DNA of 64,000 nucleotides from Actinomyces sp. HMSC035G02 (GTDB taxonomy: Bacteria; Actinomycetota; Actinomycetes; Actinomycetales; Actinomycetaceae), in contig KV835892.1 of assembly GCA_001838165.1 (NCBI GenBank), forward strand, positions 62,001-126,000, given 5' to 3'. The notes under the pieces are model-generated. The model was not told the origin of the DNA, ran no database searches, and saw only the letters and a list, made by a program, of their open reading frames with translations. Shown one piece after another: positions 46,721 through 53,476 of the stretch. Position numbers and translations under genes: made by a program. Within the stretch, counting starts at the first letter, position 1. Each line of letters starts with the position of its first letter.

Positions 46721-47259
46721 TGAATGTCGTCGTGAACGCGAGGGGGGTTTCCAAAGGGGGCGGGACGCCACCCTTTGGCCAGCACGGACTGTCGTCAGAC
46801 AGGACGTCTGCTGGCCGACAGGCGGTACCACCCCTGAAGCTCGACTCAGATGAGACGAGCGTTAAGAGTACGCCTGTCCAACCGGAGGTCACCACAACGA
46901 ACGAGGTCGAAGACCAAGTTCGGGGCGGGGACCGTAGGATCGCGAGGCGTAAGTCTCGCGAGTCGCGGGTGACTGTCAGGTTCTCTGAAAGAGAAGCTGC
47001 ACAGCTCACTCGCGTTGCTAATCGCTACGGACTCAGTGAGTCTGGAGCGATTCGGGCCGCCGTCGATTACCTCGACGGCGCGCCCGCGCCGAAGCTGGTC
47101 AATCGCGACTTGTTGCGATTGATCGGCGAGGTTAATGCCGTAGGTGTCAACGTCAACCAGCTCGCCCGGCAAGGGTGGGCTGGTATTGAGCCAGACGTCG
47201 ACGATTTGCGTCGTGCGACTGCGACGTTCCTCGCTCTAGCGAAGGAGTTGTCACGATGA
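46717..47259 (+). CDS. mobC: MobC-like mobilization protein
   Basis: 180 aa. Residues 85-125 look like a ribbon-helix-helix DNA-binding domain (RVTVRFSEREAAQLTRVANR) and the C-terminal part has the MobC signature LIGEVNAVGVNVNQLARQG. It would help the relaxase open oriT. The first ~80 residues are low-complexity, Gly/Pro/Thr-rich and overlap nested inverted repeats that may be oriT. It overlaps mobA as ATGA. Confidence 0.82.
   Translation: MMNVVVNARGVSKGGGTPPFGQHGLSSDRTSAGRQAVPPLKLDSDETSVKSTPVQPEVTTTNEVEDQVRGGDRRIARRKSRESRVTVRFSEREAAQLTRVANRYGLSESGAIRAAVDYLDGAPAPKLVNRDLLRLIGEVNAVGVNVNQLARQGWAGIEPDVDDLRRATATFLALAKELSR
46751..46816. other. Candidate origin of transfer (oriT)
   Basis: Adjacent nested inverted repeats: CCAAAGGG (46751-46758) with CCCTTTGG (46771-46778); GGCCAGCA (46777-46784) with TGCTGGCC (46809-46816); and inside the latter CTGTC (46789-46793) with GACAG (46798-46802). 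The cluster stands just ahead of the conserved part of mobC and the relaxase gene, the usual place of oriT in small mobilizable plasmids. The nick site is not identified. Confidence 0.5.
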
Positions 47260-48539
47260 GTATTACGAAGCAGACGACGACGGTGCGAGCAGCAGCGGCG
47301 ATCATGTATGCACACTTCGGGAAACCTGCTGACGTGAAGCATTCACGTGCGGCTGCATGGCGTTCGGACTTCCGTAACCCGTACGACGCGATTACGTCTA
47401 TCGAGTCGATGTTGAAGGGCACGGGGCGCAAGAACCAAGCGCTCATGGTGATCCAGTCGTTCTCAAAGGACGAGCTTGATCCTCGTGATCCGATGACCCC
47501 GATGATCGTTGCTGATGCTGCCTACGCGCTTGCGAAAGAGGTTGCACCGAACTCACCGTGCGATGTCGTTGTGCACCTCGACAGCGACGGTGGTAATCCC
47601 CACGCGCATATCACAATCGCGAACGTGGATCTCGTGACGGGAAAAGCAGCGAGGGAGAACGGTCTTGTTCATTGGGTCTTGAAAAAGGCCAACGACAAGA
47701 TCATGCGAGAGATGGGTTTGCAGGTCTTGGAGCCTCACGCACTCGCTCATGACGTGAATAGATCGCGTTCCGGTAAGAGCGCTGAGGGTTTGACTGTTGA
47801 TCAGCTCGATAAGAGCACGTGGAGAGAGTTTCTCGCTGATCGTGTTGATGAGGCGCTGGCTGATTCTCGCTCGGTGGATTTCGACTCGTTGCGCGCTGTT
47901 GCACGCGAGCACGGTGTGAGCATCGAGAAGAAGACCAGTGCAAAGAGCGAGGCTGAGGGTCGTGATCCGAGCGTCACGTATGCCCTCGTTGACGACAATG
48001 ACGAGGCGCGCAGGTTCGGTCGTTCGAAGGCCGCGTGCACGGCTCGCAAGCTCGGTACTGATTACCAGTGGAGCGCTCTCCACGACACGATGAATGAACG
48101 CATTATGCGAGAACAGGAGATAGAAGATGTCCAGAGCTATGGAGAAGATGGAAAGCAGCTCGATGCAGCGCTCGCAGAACTCAGAGCAGTTGAGCAAGAT
48201 CGACGAGACGCTCCGCGTCTTGATTACTACGTTGACCTCGCAGAGCGAGCGAATAAAGAAGATCGAGGAGGCGCAGGTGAGCCTAATGCTAGTGTTGACC
48301 TCCAAGACTTCGACTTCGGAAGCCTCAGAAGCCGACTCGCTGACGAACGACATCAACGCGATCAAGAAGACGCTGAACGAGCAGAGCGAGACGCTGAGCG
48401 AGCTCGGGGAGACCGTGAGCGACAAGCGCGTCCTGAAGCTGAGCGACGGCAGCGAAGTGAGCGCCTCCGAGCTGCAAGCGCACTCGATGATGAAGCAGAT
48501 CAAAGAGAAGATGACGGAGACGACTACGGCCTTGGGTGA
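47256..48539 (+). CDS. mobA: MobA-type relaxase
   Basis: 427 aa. The N-terminal relaxase domain has the metal-binding motif GNPHAHITIAN (His-Ala-His, about residues 112-122); a candidate catalytic Tyr lies near the N-terminus (IMYAHFG or NPYDAI). The C-terminal ~130 residues are very hydrophilic, rich in Asp, Glu and Arg. It nicks oriT and pilots the strand into a recipient using another element's secretion system. From 48127 to its stop it shares DNA with the mobB-like gene in another frame, which may explain its skewed C-terminal composition. Confidence 0.88.
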   Translation: MSITKQTTTVRAAAAIMYAHFGKPADVKHSRAAAWRSDFRNPYDAITSIESMLKGTGRKNQALMVIQSFSKDELDPRDPMTPMIVADAAYALAKEVAPNSPCDVVVHLDSDGGNPHAHITIANVDLVTGKAARENGLVHWVLKKANDKIMREMGLQVLEPHALAHDVNRSRSGKSAEGLTVDQLDKSTWREFLADRVDEALADSRSVDFDSLRAVAREHGVSIEKKTSAKSEAEGRDPSVTYALVDDNDEARRFGRSKAACTARKLGTDYQWSALHDTMNERIMREQEIEDVQSYGEDGKQLDAALAELRAVEQDRRDAPRLDYYVDLAERANKEDRGGAGEPNASVDLQDFDFGSLRSRLADERHQRDQEDAERAERDAERARGDRERQARPEAERRQRSERLRAASALDDEADQREDDGDDYGLG

Positions 48540-49083
48540 GCTTAAGAAAACCGTTGGCAACGGCAGGACTGTGCGTGTCGATATGAGCAAACTCAGTGAG
48601 TACGCCGTCGGGGTGCTCGATGAGCGGCTTTCTGTGGCGGTGGAGGAGCGCGTTCAGCGCATTGAGAGCACTCTCGATGGGTATGAGCAGCGCGTTGTTG
48701 ATATTGGCGCTCAGAAAGTCGCTGAAACCGCTCAGAAGGTCGCTGAGGTCTCAGACAAGGCTAACAAGGTGTTTGCGTCCCTAGAGCGCAATGAGCGCCG
48801 TCTAGAGGATCTGGAGGGGCGTATTCCATGGACGACGGTCGGAAAAGTTGCCATTGCTGTGCTACCGCTGTTCGCCTCGCTCTTGCTCGTGGGTGGCCTC
48901 GTGTGGGGCGTTATGAGCATGGTCGGCATCGGCCCACTCTTCGGCTGGGCATGGGCATCGTTCGCGGCAGCCTCGCTGTGGTGGCAGAAGGCGCTGATCG
49001 CTGCTGCGACGCTCGGTGGGGCAGCGTTGTTCATCTGGGTAGTCCTGCGGGTGAGCCGATGGGTCTACGAGGAACTCAGGTGA
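48127..49083 (+). CDS. mobB: MobB-like coiled-coil membrane protein, overlapping mobA out of frame
   Basis: 318 aa in the +1 frame relative to mobA, overlapping it by 413 bases. The ribosome site AGGAG lies 7 nt before the ATG, inside mobA. Residues 1-230 are long alpha-helical/coiled-coil (many LSKIDETLRVLITTL-like heptads); residues 235-310 hold two or three membrane segments (VAIAVLPLFASLLLVGGLVWG and later). ColE1-type plasmids also nest mobB within mobA, where MobB anchors the relaxosome in the membrane. Homology is by arrangement and architecture, not by motif. Confidence 0.7.
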   Translation: MSRAMEKMESSSMQRSQNSEQLSKIDETLRVLITTLTSQSERIKKIEEAQVSLMLVLTSKTSTSEASEADSLTNDINAIKKTLNEQSETLSELGETVSDKRVLKLSDGSEVSASELQAHSMMKQIKEKMTETTTALGELKKTVGNGRTVRVDMSKLSEYAVGVLDERLSVAVEERVQRIESTLDGYEQRVVDIGAQKVAETAQKVAEVSDKANKVFASLERNERRLEDLEGRIPWTTVGKVAIAVLPLFASLLLVGGLVWGVMSMVGIGPLFGWAWASFAAASLWWQKALIAAATLGGAALFIWVVLRVSRWVYEELR

Positions 49084-49100
49084 GGAAGGAGGTGAGAAGG

Positions 49101-49259
49101 ATGGTGAAACCTGTGATTGGGACGGGCATCAAACTGGGCAAGCCTCGCGTCGAGGTCGATCACTCTCGGCCTATCAACAAGAACGCTGAGCGGCTCGATG
49201 GAACGGTGCGCAAAGGCGAGAGCGTTGTTGAGAGTATCAGCGCCGTGTTCTCGGTCTGA
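49101..49259 (+). CDS. Small protein after mobB
   Basis: 52 aa (MVKPVIGTGIKLGKPRVEVD onward), with a very strong ribosome site (GGAGGTGAGAAGG ending at the start). No family recognised. It lies 17 nt after mobB and probably ends the mobilization operon. Confidence 0.55.
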   Translation: MVKPVIGTGIKLGKPRVEVDHSRPINKNAERLDGTVRKGESVVESISAVFSV

Positions 49260-49407
49260 TCAACAGTCTAAAGTAATTAGGCTAAATCATAGTCAGATCT
49301 GAACATTCTGAAAGTTGCCCCTACTAACCTTGCATCGTTGTATCATAGCAGTGCGGGTAACCTTCTGTTACCTGAATATGTTCAGATTCTGAGAGCTTGG
49401 AGAAGTC
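49260..49407 (+). promoter_or_regulatory. Control region of the lantibiotic gene
   Basis: ATCTGAACAT (49297-49306) and ATGTTCAGAT (49378-49387) are perfect inverted copies 71 bp apart, a likely pair of regulator half-sites. Between them lies a hairpin GGTAAC-CTTCT-GTTACC (49356-49372). TATCAT (49341-49346) is a possible -10, though the best -35 (TTGCCC, 49315-49320) is 20 bp away. No lanR/lanK regulator is in the element. Confidence 0.45.
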
Positions 49408-49680
49408 GTGGTAACCGTTGACCTTGACACCCGTGTTGAAGAGGTTGAGGAAGCTGTTTGTCCTCAAATCACCTCGAAGTTCCTGTGCGCCCCTGGGTGC
49501 CCGACGGGTGGCATTGCATGCTTCACTACCCAGTGTACTAACGGCTGCAGCATCTCTGTTGGCTGCAAGTGGTTAGTAGCTTTGTCGCAGCAGTCGGCCC
49601 TGGAGGTAAAGCATCCTAGGCCTTACCTCCAGGGCCGTTTTCTTAGAAAGGTAGGCCATGCCAGCTATATCGGTAACTGA
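49408..49680 (+). CDS. lanA: Class I lantibiotic precursor (nisin/gallidermin-like), 3' end apparently frameshifted
   Basis: GTG start with GGAGAAG upstream. The leader is 20 residues with VDLDTRV (compare the FNLD box of class I leaders) and ends in PQ, a known LanP cleavage pair. The core begins ITSKFLCAPGC, nearly gallidermin's IASKFLCTPGC, and is 34 residues long to Lys54, the length of nisin, with six Cys and eight Ser/Thr. Residue 8 of the core is Ala, so the canonical ring B cannot form. No stop follows Lys54: the frame runs 36 codons further through a terminator, but two TAG codons lie at 49574-49579 one base out of frame. The genuine peptide probably ended there. Confidence 0.85.
   Translation: MVTVDLDTRVEEVEEAVCPQITSKFLCAPGCPTGGIACFTTQCTNGCSISVGCKWLVALSQQSALEVKHPRPYLQGRFLRKVGHASYIGN
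49596..49644 (+). terminator. Terminator or attenuator between lanA and lanF
   Basis: GGCCCTGGAGGTAA (49596-49609) pairs perfectly with TTACCTCCAGGGCC (49623-49636), followed by GTTTTCTT. It stands 14 bp upstream of the lanF ribosome region, an arrangement typical of lantibiotic operons, where it raises precursor mRNA over the downstream genes. Confidence 0.88.
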
Positions 49681-50314
49681 TTTGTCGGTTGGGTACAAGA
49701 ATTCCCCAGTAGTGAGCGGCATTAACTTGCAGCTAAATACTGGCAGGATAATCTGCCTCCTTGGACCAAATGGAGCAGGTAAAACCACCTTAATGAAAAC
49801 GCTCCTTGGTCGGATAAAACCAGTAAGTGGCCACATTAGATACGATCAGACAGACATTAGCGAAATGTCAGCTGCAATCGACCATCCAAGCTACTTTCCG
49901 TATCTGAGTGGTAAACAAAATGTACAGGTCGTCGCGGCATTCTGGGGTCTGGATGTTGATCCCGAGTCGGCCTTGGATAGTGTGGGCATCGTCCGCGCTG
50001 CCCACGGGCGGAAAGCCAAGGACTACTCGACCGGCATGAAGGAACGGCTGGAGCTTTGTCTTGCTTTATTATCTAGACCAAAATTTTTGTTCCTTGATGA
50101 GCCACAGAATGGTTTGGATCCAGATGGCATGATCTCCTTGTCTGCGACGCTTCGTCGTTATCGGGACGAAGGGAACTGCGTTGTAATATCAACGCACCTC
50201 CTCCATGAGATTCAAGGCGTCCCGGATGAGTGTGTCGTAGTTCGTAACGGCAAAGCTTTGCATATCCCCGACCTCAACGGCGTGAATCTCGCGGACCTAT
50301 ATCACCGGAGGTAG
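49658..50314 (+). CDS. lanF: ABC transporter ATP-binding protein, LanF-type immunity
   Basis: 218 aa. Walker A LLGPNGAGKTTL near residues 35-46, signature region YSTGMKERL near 125 (the TGMK form typical of BcrA/LanF ATPases), Walker B LFLDEPQNGLD near 145 and switch His in STHLLHE. With the two membrane proteins that follow it would expel lantibiotic from the membrane of the producer or a resistant cell. AAAGG lies upstream of the ATG. Base composition is lower in GC than neighbouring host genes. Confidence 0.88.
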   Translation: MPAISVTDLSVGYKNSPVVSGINLQLNTGRIICLLGPNGAGKTTLMKTLLGRIKPVSGHIRYDQTDISEMSAAIDHPSYFPYLSGKQNVQVVAAFWGLDVDPESALDSVGIVRAAHGRKAKDYSTGMKERLELCLALLSRPKFLFLDEPQNGLDPDGMISLSATLRRYRDEGNCVVISTHLLHEIQGVPDECVVVRNGKALHIPDLNGVNLADLYHRR

Positions 50315-50318
50315 GGCC

Positions 50319-51044
50319 ATGCCAATCACTTCAGCTATCCGCGCTTTGCTTACTTACTATTGGAATATCTGGTATATTCTCGCGGCTATCTTGGGCTCAA
50401 TGGCGTCGCTATTCCTCGGTGCATGGATTTCAAGTGAGGCAAGCGGAACTCCAATAACAGGGGGATACAGCTTCTTCTTTACTGGAACGCAGCCACTAAT
50501 TTCCCTCGCATTACTCTTTATCCTTGATGCTAGGGTTTCCAAGGTCCACTACGGGGGTTTGCCTCAGCAGGTATACATTGCTTGGTTGCCTAGCGTCCTG
50601 CGCACTATCTGTCGAACGCTTTCAATAATTCTTGTGAACCTGCTTAGTGTGCTGTTATTCGATCTAACAATGGTTTTGTCTGGTTCGAAGATGCACTCTG
50701 GGCTAGCGACCCTGCTTTGCTTTCTTACCTTCCAAAGTATACTAATTGCTCTGATCTACTCGACATTAGAAAGTCTCTCAAAACCTCCGACTGCCGCGGT
50801 AATTTCAGGTGTTCTTCTGTACTCCTGGATAGTGCTACCCGGTAACCTAGCAGACAATGCTACCCCATACATATCAAACGCCCTCCACTCCGTAGGACTG
50901 AATCTCAATGGTACCGCAATCTCGTTCGTAGATATCCAGGAGCAATCAAATTTCGGTTTCTCTGCGCTTATCCCGGTAGCAATCCTAATTATTACCTATG
51001 TTCTTGTGGCTAGGTTTCGAAGTAAAGGAGCAGTAAGAAAATGA
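50319..51044 (+). CDS. lanE: ABC transporter membrane protein, LanE-type
   Basis: 241 aa with six hydrophobic segments and no other domain. GGAGG of the ribosome site lies within the last codons of lanF, so the two are coupled. Size and order match LanE/LanG permeases of class I lantibiotic immunity, but the sequence itself carries no specific motif, so the name rests on context. Confidence 0.72.
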   Translation: MPITSAIRALLTYYWNIWYILAAILGSMASLFLGAWISSEASGTPITGGYSFFFTGTQPLISLALLFILDARVSKVHYGGLPQQVYIAWLPSVLRTICRTLSIILVNLLSVLLFDLTMVLSGSKMHSGLATLLCFLTFQSILIALIYSTLESLSKPPTAAVISGVLLYSWIVLPGNLADNATPYISNALHSVGLNLNGTAISFVDIQEQSNFGFSALIPVAILIITYVLVARFRSKGAVRK

Positions 51045-51664
51045 AGTCTTTGTGTTCTATCGAGCGAATCGCAATCATTCGTTGGGTCACGATCGCTTAT
51101 CTCGGTGCGCTAGTTCTTCCGCTACTGTTTCTCCGTTATGGAAATACCATTGCCGTAGCGCAATCCGCGATACTCATCATGCTCCCAATTGCCACGGCAG
51201 GTCTAGCTTTATCGCATGCTAAGGTCCCTGCCTCGTACGTCTCGTTTAGTATTCACGATAAAGTTCTGCTCCGGTTCATTGCTAAATCGCTGCTTCTCGC
51301 ACAAGTAGTTAACCTTTGTTTGAGTCTGCTTTATGTCTCTATCATTGGCGAGCTTATTAATGAGCGACTGTCGAGTCATACTGCTTTAGTACTTGTTTTC
51401 TCTTCGGTTGTGCTAACTCTGGCCTGTTTTGCGCTTCGGCTTTGGACTACTTCATTAGTTTCATGGATTGTTATCATCTTTTTTGTGGTGGCAGGTCTTC
51501 CGATTAGCACAGGTAATTTTGCAAACTCACCGATCTTATTTGCTGTCGTTCCCACGACTTGGATTTTAAAAGGTGCCACCTTTGGCTCCTATATATTTTC
51601 TACCGGGATTCTGTTGGCTGCGATAAGTTCGGGGTTTTTACTGAGGTCAGTGAAACGTGCATAG
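51041..51664 (+). CDS. lanG: ABC transporter membrane protein, LanG-type
   Basis: 207 aa with six hydrophobic segments. The ATG overlaps the lanE stop as ATGA. As with lanE, assignment is from size, topology and position behind lanF. It is somewhat shorter than typical LanG. Codon use is AT-rich like lanE. No lanI lipoprotein follows. Confidence 0.7.
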   Translation: MKSLCSIERIAIIRWVTIAYLGALVLPLLFLRYGNTIAVAQSAILIMLPIATAGLALSHAKVPASYVSFSIHDKVLLRFIAKSLLLAQVVNLCLSLLYVSIIGELINERLSSHTALVLVFSSVVLTLACFALRLWTTSLVSWIVIIFFVVAGLPISTGNFANSPILFAVVPTTWILKGATFGSYIFSTGILLAAISSGFLLRSVKRA

Positions 51665-51840
51665 CTATACTATGCTTGGAAAACCGCATGTGAGGATAGC
51701 TGCACTTCCAACGGATAGGTTTCCAAGTGACGGCAAAGCGAAGTCAGCGTTTGCTAAACTGTTCTATCGAATCCCAGTTTGAGATCGGTCCTTGCAAGTT
51801 CCACACCTTCGTTTTATTCCGCTATCACGAAGGCTATTTC
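51665..51840. other. Gene-free stretch after lanG
   Basis: CTTGGAAAACC (51675-51685) pairs with GGTTTCCAAG (51718-51727) with one unpaired base, perhaps ending the immunity operon. The rest shows no gene or clear repeat. Confidence 0.45.
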
Positions 51841-51897
51841 CGGCTCTTCCGAGTTGAGTGTGGGTGACCGGGTATTGGTCGGGGGTTGTGGGTAGAG

Positions 51898-52220
51898 GTC
51901 GAGGTCCTTGATAATGAGCGGACTTCTACCACCGCGATCTTCAAAGGACCTCGACAATGTCGGGTTATAGGACATTTCGTGTTACTGGGGTTAGTCCCAG
52001 GTGTTGTGGTAGGGGGTGGTGTGGTGGAGTTCGTTCCAGCAAATTGCGTCGCCCCAGCCGGGGATGGTGCCGGCGGCTTGGCGGGTTTGACAGGCTTGGT
52101 ACCAGGCGTTTTCGAGGGCTGCGTCGGTGGGCATGGTGGCCAGGATTGTCGCTGCTGGCTGGGGGGCAGAGTGGGTGTAGCACCACCCCCTACCAGCAAC
52201 ACGTAGTGTCCTATAACCCA
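51898..52220. mobile_element. Insertion-sequence remnant or small inverted-repeat element
   Basis: Positions 51961-51988 and 52193-52220 are inverted copies of a 28-base sequence containing GGGTTATAGGACA, with about four mismatches, bounding a 260-bp unit. Just left of it is a separate perfect inverted repeat, GTCGAGGTCCTT (51898-51909) with AAGGACCTCGAC (51944-51955). No complete transposase is encoded; short frames inside have no conserved catalytic residues. It may be a MITE or the deleted ends of an IS. The family is not identified. Confidence 0.55.
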
Positions 52221-52228
52221 GAAAGAAA

Positions 52229-52265
52229 GCTCTCCCTGGAAGCCACTGAGGCTTCCAGGGAGAGC
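52229..52265 (-). terminator. Terminator of ardA
   Basis: A 16-bp perfect stem (GCTCTCCCTGGAAGCC, 52229-52244, complement 52250-52265) lies 2 bp beyond the ardA stop codon. On the minus strand it is followed by TTTCTTTC. Confidence 0.9.
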
Positions 52266-52267
52266 AG

Positions 52268-52801
52268 TCAGAGAGTGCGAAAGACGAATACACCGCTATC
52301 AACGGCATCCGCAACGGTGTAGTCGAATTCGAGGTCGTGAATCCACGCGTCCCAGTCGAAGAAACGCTGCGCCTCCTCAGGCCATCCTTCCATCAGACAG
52401 ATGTCCTCAGCGAGCTGTGTCGCGTAGTCCTCGAACGAGTCCCAGCAACCACAGTAGCGCTCCTTAAAGTCGGACGTGCTCGGTAGATCATCACCTTCCG
52501 CAACGTAGCATCCGGAATCTACCCACGCGAGCAGTGCAGGCCACTGTACTTCGCCTACCTCGTCAAAGACTTCACCCCAAAGCTGTGCTGTATCGGGTGA
52601 CATTTCGCTGGTTCCTGTGGGGAACCCCTCGTGATCAAAGATCCATAGCTCGTCGTGATATGTGGGGCCAAGGTGTAGGTCTTCAGGTGTTACCTCACCG
52701 GCTTCTTCTGCCGGGAACCATCTCCCGTTGAGTATGCCTTCGTTATAGCAGGCTAGACAGCCGATCCAGACCGATGGGCGAACTGTAGTTTGAGCAATCA
52801 T
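52268..52801 (-). CDS. ardA: ArdA-family antirestriction protein
   Basis: 177 aa, strongly acidic, as expected of a DNA mimic. It starts with VWIGCLACYNEGILNGRWF, typical of ArdA, and continues with an Asp/Glu-rich body (FDWDAWIHDLEFDY near the end). It would block type I restriction enzymes when the element enters a new host. GGGAGG lies 6 nt before the ATG. It is transcribed toward the IS remnant, alone. Confidence 0.92.
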   Translation of the reverse strand: MIAQTTVRPSVWIGCLACYNEGILNGRWFPAEEAGEVTPEDLHLGPTYHDELWIFDHEGFPTGTSEMSPDTAQLWGEVFDEVGEVQWPALLAWVDSGCYVAEGDDLPSTSDFKERYCGCWDSFEDYATQLAEDICLMEGWPEEAQRFFDWDAWIHDLEFDYTVADAVDSGVFVFRTL

Positions 52802-53103
52802 TTCAACCTCCCGAGTAGGTGGAGGTGAGGCCGGGCAGTCCAGCTCGGGTAAGGACGCACACAGGCGACCTCACCTCCAACGAGTGGCTCGGGGTCGCAC
52901 TGCGAGCCCCGCTCCTCGGCGTGAGAGTTCTTAGAAGCTCAACCACTTGGCGAGCTCACTACGCGAGCAACGCCCCTCAGCGCCCCTTCGGGGCGTTAAT
53001 CGATAACGGACTCGGGATGGTTTTGTAAAGCAAAGAGAGTAGATAAAAGAGTAGAGACACGCCTCAACCTGAGCTGGACGACGGCTACGAGTTCTAAGGA
53101 ATC
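52802..53103. other. Hairpin-rich region upstream of ardA, no gene
   Basis: TGGAGGTGAGG (52820-52830) and CCTCACCTCCA (52869-52879) are perfect inverted copies. A second stem is CGGGGTCGCA with TGCGAGCCCCG around 52890-52915. CGCCCC (52981-52986) pairs with GGGGCG (52990-52995), in competition with AACGCCCC (52969-52976) and GGGGCGTT (52990-52997). Such structure could be a single-strand origin or a single-strand promoter for early ardA expression; both are inferences. Confidence 0.45.
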
Positions 53104-53133
53104 TCAAGATGAGTTTCAAGATGAGATTGAGGG
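53104..53133. repeat. Putative integrase arm-binding repeats, right end
   Basis: Two TCAAGATGAG-like copies followed by ATTGAGGG, 47 bp inside the right core repeat and matching 42688-42716 at the left end in the same orientation. Confidence 0.6.
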
Positions 53134-53145
53134 AAACACGACGAA

Positions 53146-53176
53146 GCCCGGAACCTCAATCGTTGAGATTCCGGGC
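53146..53176 (-). terminator. Element-supplied terminator for tRNA-Pro
   Basis: GCCCGGAA (53146-53153) pairs with TTCCGGGC (53169-53176), with an inner CTCAA/TTGAG stem. On the minus strand it lies 6 bases past the tRNA 3' end and belongs to the inserted element. It replaces the displaced original terminator near 42500. Confidence 0.75.
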
Positions 53177-53179
53177 ATT

Positions 53180-53256
<77 letters not shown>

Positions 53257-53287
53257 TATTTAGTTCGTCGCCGTGGCGACCTGTAGA

Positions 53288-53317
53288 ACTATAGCGCACC
53301 TTGCCAAGCAGAGGCAA
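53288..53317 (-). promoter_or_regulatory. Promoter of tRNA-Pro
   Basis: On the minus strand, TTGCCT (53317-53312), an 18-bp spacer and TATAGT (53293-53288) lie 31 bp before the tRNA 5' end. Confidence 0.65.
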
Positions 53318-53476
53318 GCCGACCACAGTGCGCCGCGACACACTGCCGCATCCTCCTGCTCCTACGTTAGATCAACCCGTGCCCGATGTCGGAAAACGGA
53401 ACAAATGTTTCAATGCGTGCAAGGCGACTACACTGGCATCTGTCCGCACACCTTGCATCCATGAGAGTTCCTTCTA

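Noticed and set aside
49573..49680. C-terminal extension of the lantibiotic precursor as a real domain
   Set aside because: It is translated through a perfect terminator stem and into the next gene, and adjacent tandem stops in another frame point to a frameshift.
51834..52314. Transposase-like or proline-rich proteins in the IS remnant
   Set aside because: Frames on both strands are short, interrupted and show no DDE residues; the composition follows from GT/CA-rich repeats.
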